Of a stretch of DNA of 64,000 nt, positions 1 to 7,716 are shown piece by piece. The notes below the pieces were generated by a model. That model saw only the letters and a list, made by a program, of their open reading frames with translations. It was not told where the DNA came from and made no database searches. Position 1 is the first letter of the stretch, and the number at the start of each line of letters is the position of its first letter. The DNA is from JBDNJM01 sp041687755 (GTDB lineage: Bacteria; Planctomycetota; UBA1135; GCA-002686595). The position numbers and the translations under genes were made by a program. The stretch is from the NCBI GenBank assembly GCA_041687755.1, contig JBDNJM010000082.1, positions 7,499-71,498 on the forward strand, read 5' to 3'.

Positions 1-738
1 GGCCTCGAGGGCGCCTGCCCCCTTGGGGAGCTGCTGCTTGCCGAGCACCAGGTTGGCGGTGAACTGGCCGCCGTCGATCGGGCAGGCCGCGAAGTAGTTC
101 TGGCCGGCGACGTGCAGCTCGGCCTCGCAGCGCTGCTCCACACCCTCGAAGCGCGCCACGATCGCGAAGCGGTCGGGGCCGCTGCGGGGCTTGGCCCAGC
201 CGAGGCCGCGGGCGACCCGGCTGTGGAGCCCGTCGGCGGCGACCACGAAGCGCGAGCGCAGCTCCAGCCGGCTGCCGTCGGGGTCCGTGACAGAGAGCCC
301 GGTCGCTCGGCCCGCGCCATCGCGCAGCGGCTCGGAGACGCGCCAGCCCAGCAGCACATCGACGTCGGGCTCCGCGGCCGCCGCCTCGAGCGCCTGGTGG
401 TCGAGCAGTTCGCGACGCATCCCTAGGCCGAAGCCGTGCGATGACGCGAACGGCCCGATGGGCAGGTAGTCCCCGCGCGTCGCGTGCTTGGCCGTGAGGA
501 TATTCATGCCCGAGACCTTCGCGGCGCCCGCGGCCTCAAGCCGCTCGAGCAGCCCGAGCTCGTCCAGCAGCGGCAGGCAGGCGGGGCTCAAGAATTCGCC
601 GCAGGGCTTCTTGCGCGGGAAGTGTCGGCTGTCCAGCAGGCCGACCTTCCAGCCTTGGCGGGCCAGGCGCAGGGCCGTGTGGGCTCCCGCAGGTCCAGCG
701 CCGGCGATCAGCACGTCGTAGTCATTCGGTCTAAGCAT
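1..738 (-). CDS. FAD-dependent oxidoreductase / flavin hydroxylase (partial, C-terminus outside window)
   Basis: About 246 codons are visible, from the ATG at 738 to the window edge. The N-terminus has a Rossmann FAD motif GAGPAG at residues 13-18, an acidic residue (D36) ending the second strand, a KPCGE motif at 44-48 typical of the geranylgeranyl reductase / FixC / tryptophan-halogenase group, and ADG at 168-170, the second FAD contact of this group. The ATG lies 8 bases inside the end of the upstream MMPL gene, so the two are co-transcribed and probably translationally coupled. Beside a type III PKS and two methyltransferases, a hydroxylase that oxidises an alkylresorcinol ring to a quinone (as SrsC does in Streptomyces griseus) is the attractive role; this is inferred from context. 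A polyprenyl reductase is the main alternative. Confidence 0.85.
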   Translation of the reverse strand, partial: MLRPNDYDVLIAGAGPAGAHTALRLARQGWKVGLLDSRHFPRKKPCGEFLSPACLPLLDELGLLERLEAAGAAKVSGMNILTAKHATRGDYLPIGPFASSHGFGLGMRRELLDHQALEAAAAEPDVDVLLGWRVSEPLRDGAGRATGLSVTDPDGSRLELRSRFVVAADGLHSRVARGLGWAKPRSGPDRFAIVARFEGVEQRCEAELHVAGQNYFAACPIDGGQFTANLVLGKQQLPKGAGALEA

Positions 739-2671
739 GCTGGGCCTCGAGGCGCGTGCGGGCGAGCCGCGGGCGCTCCCACAGCAGGAGGGCGGGAATC
801 ACGAGCAGGTCAGCGGCGAGGGCGAGCATGAGGGTCGCGACGGCGAGGGCGCCGAACTCGCGCGTCGCGCCGAGCTCGCCGAGCACGGTCACGGAGAAGC
901 CGGCGCACAGCACGAGCGTCGTGATCACGATCGGGCGGCCGACGGTCTGCAGCGCGCGCGCGACGCGGCGCACGGATCCGCCGGGCGCCTTGCGGTAGGC
1001 GTGGAGCAGGTGGATCGTGTCGTCGACGACGAGCCCGAGCATCACGACGCCGATCATCGACGAGGCCACCGAGAGGGGCAGCCCCAGGGCGCCCAAACCG
1101 CCCTGGATCACGACCAGGGGCAGCACGTTGGGGACCAGCCCGAGCAGGGCGAGCCAGGCGGAGCGGAAGCCGATCGCCATCGCCAGCCACAGGCAGCCGA
1201 GCGTGATCAGGATGCCCTTGCGCTGGGCGTGGACGAGGTCGTTCGAGTCGCGCGCGACCCGCACGGCCAGCCCGGTCGTGCGCGCGCCCTGCCAGCCGGC
1301 GTCGGCGGCGAGCCGCTCGACGCGCCCGAACAGCAGCTCGCGCCCGGCCGATCCGCCGGGGGCCAGCAGGAACGAGAGCAGCTGGTGGCCGCCCGCGGAG
1401 GTGCGCGGAGTCCCGGCGGGGGCGACGATGCCGTCGAGCGCGACGGTCTCGCCGATCAAGCCCAGGGTCGCGAGCAGGCCGTCCGGTCCGCCCGGCGGCA
1501 GGAGCAGCTCCAGCACCTCGCTGCCGCCGAGCCGCTCGGCGACGGTCTCGGCGTCGCGCCGGGCGAGGCTGTCGGGGGACAACACGTGCAGCGGGTCGCT
1601 GTCGACGCGCATGTCGACCATCAGGCCTGCTCCGACGAGGGTCAGCGTCGCCGCAGCCGCGAGCAGGAGGCCCGACCAGCGGCGCAGGCCGAGCACCCGT
1701 TGGAGGGCGGCGCGGCCAGGTTCGACCGGCCGGGGCTTGCGCGGGCGATGCAGGCGGCGCAGCAGGCTGGGCAGGAACAGGAACGTGCTTGAGATGGTCA
1801 GCACGATCCCCACGGAGGCCAGCAGGCCGAAGCGCTGCACGGCGGGGATCGGGCTCGTGAGCAGGCCCAGGAAGCCTGCGATCGTGGTGAGGACGGCCAA
1901 GGAGAACGGCACCCGCAGCCCAGCGGCCGCGCGCAGGCTGGCGGCCCCGACGGCCCGGCCTTCCGCGAGGGCCAGGCGGTAGGCCTCCAGCACGTGGACG
2001 CTCGCGGCCACTCCGACGGTCAGAATCGACGGGCCGAGCAGGCCGGAGACGGGATCGACGGCCAGCCTCGCCCAGCCCTGCAGGCCCTCAAGCAAGAGCA
2101 CGCCGATGAGCGGTGCTAGCAGCGCGCCGAGCACCAGCACGGGGCTGCGGTAGATGGCAAGCAACACGAGCGCCAGGGCCCCGGCAATCAGCGGCAGGAT
2201 CCGCGCGCGCTCGGCCGTCATCTCCCTGGCGATGGCCACTTCGACGACCGGCACCCCGGCGCTGGCGATCCGGTACTGGGGCGGCACGCTCTCGCGCGCG
2301 GCGGCGTCGAGCCGCTCGACCGCCTCGGCGTAGCGGCCCTGGTCGTCGGTCCGCAGCCCCAGCACCACGCAGTGCTCCCCGGGATTGGGGGAGGGGTAGT
2401 CCGCCAGGGACAGGACCTCGGGGCGCGCGCGCAACTCGCCGATCCAGGCTCTGAGCTCGCGCGCGTCGATCGGCGCCAGTACCTCGGGCGCCCTGGGGCT
2501 GAGCAGCAGCAGCATCTGCGGGTCCTGCCCGAACTTCTGAGCGCGCAGGTCCGCGACCACCTCGGCCTCGGTCCCGACCGACTTCATCGCGAGATTCTCG
2601 ACGTCCACCTGGACTCGGGCGCGCCCCAGCAGGGCGAACAGCAGCAGCGGCAGCATCGCGGCCAGCCGCAT
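731..2671 (-). CDS. MMPL/RND-family lipid exporter
   Basis: 646 residues in the two-fold MMPL layout. An N-terminal membrane segment and a periplasmic loop are followed by about five segments; a second anchor, a second loop (roughly residues 360-490) and five more segments follow. The second half has the acidic pair of RND pumps in GLVVDDTIHLLHAYR. The frame is open upstream to 2815, but ATG 2671 is preferred because AAGGA lies just upstream and the hydrophobic segment follows at once; GTG 2695 is the alternative. Single-chain MMPL proteins of this size move lipids or hopanoids across the periplasm. Overlap with the flavin hydroxylase, and divergence from the YceI-PKS operon, point to export of the lipid made by this locus. 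The substrate is inferred. Confidence 0.85.
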   Translation of the reverse strand: MRLAAMLPLLLFALLGRARVQVDVENLAMKSVGTEAEVVADLRAQKFGQDPQMLLLLSPRAPEVLAPIDARELRAWIGELRARPEVLSLADYPSPNPGEHCVVLGLRTDDQGRYAEAVERLDAAARESVPPQYRIASAGVPVVEVAIAREMTAERARILPLIAGALALVLLAIYRSPVLVLGALLAPLIGVLLLEGLQGWARLAVDPVSGLLGPSILTVGVAASVHVLEAYRLALAEGRAVGAASLRAAAGLRVPFSLAVLTTIAGFLGLLTSPIPAVQRFGLLASVGIVLTISSTFLFLPSLLRRLHRPRKPRPVEPGRAALQRVLGLRRWSGLLLAAAATLTLVGAGLMVDMRVDSDPLHVLSPDSLARRDAETVAERLGGSEVLELLLPPGGPDGLLATLGLIGETVALDGIVAPAGTPRTSAGGHQLLSFLLAPGGSAGRELLFGRVERLAADAGWQGARTTGLAVRVARDSNDLVHAQRKGILITLGCLWLAMAIGFRSAWLALLGLVPNVLPLVVIQGGLGALGLPLSVASSMIGVVMLGLVVDDTIHLLHAYRKAPGGSVRRVARALQTVGRPIVITTLVLCAGFSVTVLGELGATREFGALAVATLMLALAADLLVIPALLLWERPRLARTRLEAQHA

Positions 2672-2823
2672 CCAGTCCTTGTGTCGAGTGTTCACGAGGG
2701 ACTGAATGCAAAGCCCGTGCCAGGCGGCGGTCTGGCCCCAGCGCACAGGACGGGCGCTGTCCGAGCCCCTGCAGGCAAGCGCGCGGCAACCCCGTCGGTA
2801 AGCCTTACCGCTCATCGGTAGGA

Positions 2824-2835
2824 CCGACCGGTCGG
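2824..2835. promoter_or_regulatory. 12-bp perfect palindrome, possible operator
   Basis: CCGACCGGTCGG reads the same on both strands. It lies in the intergenic region between the divergent MMPL and YceI genes, where one bound dimer could control both operons. The shape resembles TetR-family operators, but no regulator gene is encoded next to it in this window. Confidence 0.4.
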
Positions 2836-2883
2836 GGGGGCCGCGCGACCCCCGGCCGGGCGAGAGGACGGGTGCTCACGGCT

Positions 2884-2898
2884 TGGCACGCGACTTGC
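2884..2898 (+). promoter_or_regulatory. Sigma-54-like -24/-12 promoter upstream of the YceI operon
   Basis: TGGCACG, four bases, then TTGC matches the sigma-54 consensus without mismatch, with GG and GC 12 bases apart. Start of transcription would fall near 2909-2911, at the YceI ATG itself, giving a leaderless message and leaving the AGGAG at 2902-2906 untranscribed. That conflict lowers confidence. Confidence 0.35.
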
Positions 2899-2910
2899 AA
2901 AAGGAGCGGC

Positions 2911-4080
2911 ATGAAGAACGCTCTCCAGATCCTCGGCGTCGCCTCGCTGTTCGCGTGGACGGCGATTGGCGGCTTCGCCTGGTTCAAGGTCAAGTCGCAC
3001 GTTCAGGTCACCATCCAGGAGCAGGGGACGGAGGCGGACGAGGGGCTCGCACTGCTCAGCGATCGCCTCGACGTGCTCGGCGGCGACTTCGACGCGCTGG
3101 TCGGCTCGCTCGAGCAGAACTTCGCGCTGCTGGCGAACGCGATGCAGGCGGGCACCGCCGGCGAGGCGGTCGAGAACGTGCGGCTCGCGGAGCGCCTGGG
3201 TCACTTGGAGGCCGCGCTGCCCGAGGCCCTGAGCGCTCGGGAGACCGCGGTGGCCTTGAGCTCCGTGCTGTCGCGCCTAGAGCATCTCTCGCAGAACACC
3301 GAGCGCCTGCCGCTGGCGCTCGTCGGATCCGACCCGGCGGCGCTCGCCTCCGCGCCCGAACCGGAGTCCGTCCCGCTCGAGGCCACGAACGCGTCGGTGT
3401 CCGCAGCGCCGCTCGTTGCCGAAGCACCGCCCGCGGTCGTTCCGCAGCCGGTTGTCGCCGCCGAGTTAAGCGAGGCCGCGGAACCCGCGCCCAAGCAGAG
3501 CTTCCTGGCCTTCCGGTTGCCCAGCCGCGACTTCATCTTCGAGGGCCTGCAGACCTTCGAGGTGCTGCAGGATCTGTCCCGCGTGGGCTTCGACGGCAAG
3601 AGCACGCTGCACGACTTTACCGGGGTCTCGAACCGCGTGAGCGGCTCGTTCGAGGTCGATCTGGCCCACGCCGAGCAGGGCATTTCGGGCGGCATCGAGA
3701 TCGCCTCCGCCTCGCTGGACACGGGGCTCGCCGGCCGCGACGAAGCGATGGCTGAGCATCTCGGCACGGAGGAGTTCGAGTCGATCCGCTTCGAGCCGAC
3801 GGCCTTCGAGCCCGTCGAGGTGGACGCCGACGGGCAGCGCCTCGTCGGGAACCTGCGCGGCCGGATGGTCCTGCACGGCGTGTCGCGCGGGGTGAGCCTG
3901 GCGATCGACGCGCACGTGGACGAGAGCCGCCGGCTCGTGATCGAGGGCGAGCTGCCGCTGCTGCTCAGCGACTATGAGGTGGAGGCGCCCAACAAGCTCG
4001 GCGTCATCGCGATGGACGACGAGGTGCGCGTCTGGCTGCACCTGCGTGCCCGCGCGCAGCCGTCCGAAGTGGCCCATTGA
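2911..4080 (+). CDS. Membrane-anchored YceI-like lipid-binding protein
   Basis: 389 residues. ATG 2911 is chosen for the AAAAGGAG that ends five bases upstream. One membrane segment (about residues 5-25) is followed by a helical, probably coiled region to about 125, an Ala/Pro/Glu-rich linker to about 200, and a C-terminal YceI-type beta-barrel. The barrel shows family-typical stretches such as FEVDLAHAEQGISGGIEIAS, a TGLAGRDEAM segment, ESIRFEPTAF and a GVSRGVSLAIDAHV strand. YceI proteins bind isoprenoid or long-chain lipids in the periplasm. As first gene of the plus-strand operon it could hold the polyketide lipid on the outer face of the membrane and pass it to or from the divergent MMPL exporter. 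The N-terminal anchor and coiled stalk are unusual, since most YceI proteins are soluble. Confidence 0.85.
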   Translation: MKNALQILGVASLFAWTAIGGFAWFKVKSHVQVTIQEQGTEADEGLALLSDRLDVLGGDFDALVGSLEQNFALLANAMQAGTAGEAVENVRLAERLGHLEAALPEALSARETAVALSSVLSRLEHLSQNTERLPLALVGSDPAALASAPEPESVPLEATNASVSAAPLVAEAPPAVVPQPVVAAELSEAAEPAPKQSFLAFRLPSRDFIFEGLQTFEVLQDLSRVGFDGKSTLHDFTGVSNRVSGSFEVDLAHAEQGISGGIEIASASLDTGLAGRDEAMAEHLGTEEFESIRFEPTAFEPVEVDADGQRLVGNLRGRMVLHGVSRGVSLAIDAHVDESRRLVIEGELPLLLSDYEVEAPNKLGVIAMDDEVRVWLHLRARAQPSEVAH

Positions 4081-4493
4081 AGCGGCTGTCCACGACGCTC
4101 GCGGCGCTGCTGCTCGGTGGGTGCATCGCTCCGAGCGTGGTCCGCCACGAGGACCGCGCGGTGCTCCTCGACGCCGCGTTGCTCGAGTGGCGGGTCGGCA
4201 CCGCGCAGGACCTGCCGGGGATGTTCGTCTCGACCGAGCTTACCGGCCCGCTGGCGACGAGCTTGCGCAAGGTCGTCTACCTGTTCGCGTCGGGCGGGAC
4301 GTACACCGCTGCGGGCCTCGTCGACGACGTGCCGCCGCACTTCGAGGTGACGAGCGGCCGGTGGAGCATCGATGCGGCCGGGCTCAGCCTCGACGGCGCG
4401 CCTGCGGCCTCCTTCGAGGTGGCGGAGGATGGCTCGCTGCGGCTGGTCGGGGAAGAGGGCGGCGTCGTGCTGCGTCGTGAGATCGAGCGATGA
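4077..4493 (+). CDS. Small lipoprotein of the PKS operon, unknown function
   Basis: 138 residues from a TTG start that overlaps the YceI stop by four bases. The N-terminus is KRLSTTLAALLLGGC, a clear signal with lipobox LGGC, so the mature protein should be a lipid-anchored periplasmic or outer-membrane protein. The rest is small and beta-rich, with phrases such as GRWSIDAAGLSLDG that resemble lipocalin-like proteins; I do not recognise the family. It ends in an ATGA overlap with the methyltransferase, so it is a true operon member. A role in handling the lipid product outside the cytoplasmic membrane is a guess from location. Confidence 0.7.
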   Translation: MKRLSTTLAALLLGGCIAPSVVRHEDRAVLLDAALLEWRVGTAQDLPGMFVSTELTGPLATSLRKVVYLFASGGTYTAAGLVDDVPPHFEVTSGRWSIDAAGLSLDGAPAASFEVAEDGSLRLVGEEGGVVLRREIER

Positions 4494-5203
4494 GACGCCG
4501 CAACGACCTCGAGCTCTACGAGGACAACGCCGCTGCTTGGTGGGACACGCAAGATCGCTTCTTCCGCTCGCTGCACTCGGTCGGTGGGTTTCACCTAGAG
4601 CTGCTGCAGCGCGAGTGGGGGGCCGGCCTGGAAGGGGCGCAGGTTGTCGAGCTGGGCTGCGGCGGGGGCTGCATGTCCCTGGCGCTGTCGGAGCTCGGTG
4701 CGCGCGTTACTGGTCTGGACTCGTCCGCGGGGAGTGTCCGCGCCGCGGCGGCGGAGGCTCGTCGGCGCGAGTCGAGCGCCGAGTTTCTGTGCGCGGACCT
4801 GCGCGCCTGCCCGCTGCCCTCGGGCGCCTTCGACTTCGTGGTCATGACGGACGTGCTCGAGCACATCGAACAGCCCGGCGAGGCGGTGCGCGAGGCGAGC
4901 CGCCTGCTGCGCCCCGGCGGACGTCTGTTCCTGAACACCTTCGACCGCAGCTGGCAGAGCCGGCTTGCGGTCGTGACCCTGGCCGAGGGCGTGGGACTCG
5001 TGCCGCGCGGCACGCACGACGCGCGCATGTTCGTACGACCCGAGGAGCTCTGCGAGTACGGTCGCGACGCCGGGCTCGAGCTCGAGCGCCTCGTCTGGGA
5101 GCGGCCCGCGCTGCTGCGCACGGTCCTCAGCTGGACGATCCACCTGCGCCAAGCCTCCAGCGGCGTTGGCTTCAGCGCTTTCCTGGCCAAGGTGGCGGCG
5201 TGA
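4490..5203 (+). CDS. UbiG-like class I SAM-dependent methyltransferase
   Basis: 237 residues with the Rossmann methyltransferase signature: motif I VVELGCGGGCMSLALSELGA (about residues 49-68), an acidic strand end VTGLD, motif II-like DFVVMTDVLEHI and post-motif LLRPGGRLFLNTF. The opening YEDNAAAWWD is very like UbiG, which O-methylates ring hydroxyls in ubiquinone synthesis. Here the likely substrate is a hydroxyl of the polyketide or its oxidised quinone form. It starts in an ATGA overlap with the lipoprotein and ends in a GTGA overlap with the next gene. The substrate is inferred from neighbours. Confidence 0.88.
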   Translation: MRRRNDLELYEDNAAAWWDTQDRFFRSLHSVGGFHLELLQREWGAGLEGAQVVELGCGGGCMSLALSELGARVTGLDSSAGSVRAAAAEARRRESSAEFLCADLRACPLPSGAFDFVVMTDVLEHIEQPGEAVREASRLLRPGGRLFLNTFDRSWQSRLAVVTLAEGVGLVPRGTHDARMFVRPEELCEYGRDAGLELERLVWERPALLRTVLSWTIHLRQASSGVGFSAFLAKVAA

Positions 5204-5937
5204 GCTCCCTGCGGCGCCGCAGCCTGGCCCTGGCCTACGGGGCCACCTGCCACGGGATCTTCGCCGTGGCCGTGACGGCCATGGCGGTGGGGCTGTACAC
5301 CGGCATGCAGAGCGGCTTCGGCCGGCTCACGGGCCCGGCCGCGGTGCTGGCCAACGCGCTGCTCTTGGCTCAGTTCCCGCTCTTGCACTCCTGGCTGCTG
5401 ACCCGCCGCGGTCGGCGTTCGCTCGGCGCGCTCGCGCCGCGCGAGCTCGGCAGCACGCTTTCACCCACGACCTACGCGATCACGGCCTCGCTGCAGATCG
5501 GCGCGACCTTCCTGCTGTGGTCGCCCTCGGGGGTTGTGCTGTGGCAGCCGCCGGGAGCCCTGGCCGCGCTGCACGCGGCGGCCTTCGTCGGCGCGTGGCT
5601 GTTCCTTGGCAAGGCGCTGTTCGACGCCGGCCTCGGGCTGCAGACCGGCTGGCTCGGCTGGACGGCCGCCTGGCTGGGTCGAGCGCCGCGCTACCCCAGC
5701 CTGCCGCGCACCGGGCTGTTCAAGCGCACCCGCCAGCCGATCTACCTGGGCTTCGCGCTGCTGCTGTGGACCGGCCCCGTCTGGACTTTAGACCACCTCG
5801 CGATCGCCTTCGCGTGGACCACCTACTGCGCTCTCGGACCGCTCCACAAGGAGCGGCGGTTCGCAGCCATCTACGGCCAGGACTTCGAGGCGTACGCCCA
5901 AGAGGTCCCCTACATGCTTCCGAGGATCTACTCATGA
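5200..5937 (+). CDS. ICMT/NnrU-like membrane methyltransferase (BpsB-like)
   Basis: 245 residues from GTG 5200, which overlaps the previous stop (GTGA). Several hydrophobic segments are followed by the C-terminal signature of the isoprenylcysteine carboxyl methyltransferase-like group: RTRQPIYLGFALLLWTG, then HKERRFAAIYGQDFEAYAQ and a final VPYMLPR. These bind S-adenosylmethionine at the membrane face. In Bacillus subtilis the same pairing of a type III PKS (BpsA) with an ICMT-like enzyme (BpsB) gives methylated alkylpyrones. It ends in ATGA, coupled to the PKS, so methylation of the PKS product is the most likely role. Confidence 0.85.
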   Translation: MSSLRRRSLALAYGATCHGIFAVAVTAMAVGLYTGMQSGFGRLTGPAAVLANALLLAQFPLLHSWLLTRRGRRSLGALAPRELGSTLSPTTYAITASLQIGATFLLWSPSGVVLWQPPGALAALHAAAFVGAWLFLGKALFDAGLGLQTGWLGWTAAWLGRAPRYPSLPRTGLFKRTRQPIYLGFALLLWTGPVWTLDHLAIAFAWTTYCALGPLHKERRFAAIYGQDFEAYAQEVPYMLPRIYS

Positions 5938-7001
5938 GAATCGCATCCGTCGCCCGCGCCTTCCCCGAATTCCACTACACCCAAGACGCCATCCGCGAGA
6001 AGCTCGAGGAGGTCTGGGCAGACCGTCCCTCGGCCGCTTCCAGGCTCGCCTCGCTGCACGCCAATTCGCGCGTGGATTCGCGCTACCTGGCGCTTTCGCT
6101 CGAGGAGTATGGGGTTCGCCGGACCTTCGGCGAGGCCAACGACCACTGGATCCGGGTCGCGCAGGATCTCGGCGAGCAAGCGCTCGACGACGCCCTGAAG
6201 CAGGCCAGCCTCGAGGCCAAGGACGTCGACGCGATCTTCGCGATCTCGATCACGGGCATCGCCAGCCCGTCGCTCGACGCGCGGCTCGCCAACCGCATGG
6301 GCCTGCGCAGCGACGTCAAGCGCGTGCCGATCTTCGGGCTCGGCTGCGTGGGCGGCGCCGCGGGCATCGCGCGGGCCGCCGACTACGTCAAGGCCTACCC
6401 CGACCAGGTGGCCGTGCTCGTGTCGGTTGAGCTCTCGTCGCTGACCTTCCAACCGGACGACACCTCGGTCGCGAATCTGATCTCGTGCGGGCTGTTCGGC
6501 GACGGTGCCGCCGCGGTCGTCGTGGTCGGCGAAGGGCGCGCCCGCAAGATGGGCCTCAAGGGCCTGCGCGTGCGAGACACGCGCTCGATCTTCTACCACG
6601 ACACCGAGGACGTGATGGGTTGGACGATCTCGGAGCGCGGCTTCGACATCGTGCTCTCCCCGGCCGTTCCGATGATCGCCCAGGAGCGTCTCGCCCCGGG
6701 CGTGGACGAGTTCCTCGAGGCCCACGACCTGAAGCGTGACGACATCGGCTCTTGGGTCTGCCATCCCGGCGGGCCCAAGGTGCTCTCGGCGATGAGCGAC
6801 GGGCTAGGCCTGAGCAACGAGCAGGTCCGCAACGCCTGGCGCGCCCTCTCCGAGCAGGGCAACCTCTCCAGCACCTCGGTTCTGATGGTCCTGCACCAGA
6901 CGCTCGCCGACGGCTCGCCCGGCAAGGGCACGCCCGGCCTGATGCTGGCGATGGGCCCGGCCTTCTGCTCGGAGCTAGTGCTGTTCGAGTGGTGCGAATA
7001 G
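5934..7001 (+). CDS. Type III polyketide synthase (chalcone/stilbene synthase-like)
   Basis: 355 residues. The catalytic triad is complete: Cys138 in FGLGCVGGAAG, His277 in CHPGGPKVL and Asn310 in GNLSST; CGLFGDGAAA and the C-terminal GPAFCSELVLF are also typical. These enzymes extend a CoA or ACP-bound fatty acyl starter with malonyl-CoA and close the chain to an alkylpyrone or alkylresorcinol. Last gene of a five-gene string in which all the overlaps are four bases. Neighbouring membrane methyltransferase, ring methyltransferase, flavin hydroxylase, exporter and lipid-binding protein all suit a long-chain phenolic lipid or alkylquinone. Pyrone or resorcinol cannot be decided from sequence alone. 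Confidence 0.93.
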   Translation: MRIASVARAFPEFHYTQDAIREKLEEVWADRPSAASRLASLHANSRVDSRYLALSLEEYGVRRTFGEANDHWIRVAQDLGEQALDDALKQASLEAKDVDAIFAISITGIASPSLDARLANRMGLRSDVKRVPIFGLGCVGGAAGIARAADYVKAYPDQVAVLVSVELSSLTFQPDDTSVANLISCGLFGDGAAAVVVVGEGRARKMGLKGLRVRDTRSIFYHDTEDVMGWTISERGFDIVLSPAVPMIAQERLAPGVDEFLEAHDLKRDDIGSWVCHPGGPKVLSAMSDGLGLSNEQVRNAWRALSEQGNLSSTSVLMVLHQTLADGSPGKGTPGLMLAMGPAFCSELVLFEWCE

Positions 7002-7081
7002 TTCCCCGAGCCGATAGCCCCCGAGCTGAGCCTAGGGGGCGCGCGGCCGGGGAGTTCGGAACCGGCGCGTCTCGGGGGGAG

Positions 7082-7675
7082 TCAGCGCGCGGGGAGCTGG
7101 AGGTCTTCGCGCTCGTACTGAGTCGTGAACGAAGCCAGCAGCCAACGGTCGCCCCCGCGCAAGAGCTGGATGCTGTCGAGTCCGCGGCGCGCGGGCGGCT
7201 GCTCCGGAAGCTCACCGGGGGCGAAGGCGTCGAACACGACCAACGCGTGGGCGATGCCTCCGAACACGTGGATGTCGACGTTGACGATGCGCTCGTGCAG
7301 GCCAGTGCGGGCGACTCCCGAGTCGTTGACGTAGGCGCGGAACTCCGCCAGGAAGCCTGCGCCGTCGAGCCCGCGCGGCGGCGCGCCGGGGGCGGCCGGC
7401 GAGAAGAACACGGCGTCCGGGGCGAAGTGCGCCTCCATGCTCTCCCAGTCAGCTTGGCCGCCGGCGTCGAAGCAGAAGTCCTCGTACAGCGAGTCGAGCA
7501 TCGCACGGATCGCGGGAGCCTCGGCCGATGCGACGGGTGGGTTCGGAGAGGCCCCGGTCGGATCGGCGATCCGGCAGCTCGCTGCCGTGGCGGCGAGGAC
7601 GAGAGAGGCGCTGTGCAAGACGCCGGAGAGGGGCAGAATTGCGGGGCGGGCAATGGGGCGGCTGGGCGGCTGCAT
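7082..7675 (-). CDS. Secreted NTF2-like (SnoaL/DUF4440-type) protein
   Basis: 197 residues. A basic-hydrophobic leader ends in AATAASC, a weak lipobox, so the protein is probably exported and may be lipid-anchored. The mature part reads like the NTF2/DUF4440 fold: IRAMLDSLYEDFCFDAGGQA as first helix, WESMEAHFAPDAVFFSP, VNVDIHVFGGIAHALVVFDA and a closing strand RWLLASFTTQYE. These cone-shaped folds bind small hydrophobic molecules or act as simple hydrolases or isomerases. It converges on the PKS operon from the other strand and shares no operon with it, so I do not assign it to that pathway. Confidence 0.7.
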   Translation of the reverse strand: MQPPSRPIARPAILPLSGVLHSASLVLAATAASCRIADPTGASPNPPVASAEAPAIRAMLDSLYEDFCFDAGGQADWESMEAHFAPDAVFFSPAAPGAPPRGLDGAGFLAEFRAYVNDSGVARTGLHERIVNVDIHVFGGIAHALVVFDAFAPGELPEQPPARRGLDSIQLLRGGDRWLLASFTTQYEREDLQLPAR

Positions 7676-7716
7676 CGCGCCAGGCTACGGCCTGGACCCT
7701 GCAGCTGCCCCAGGCG

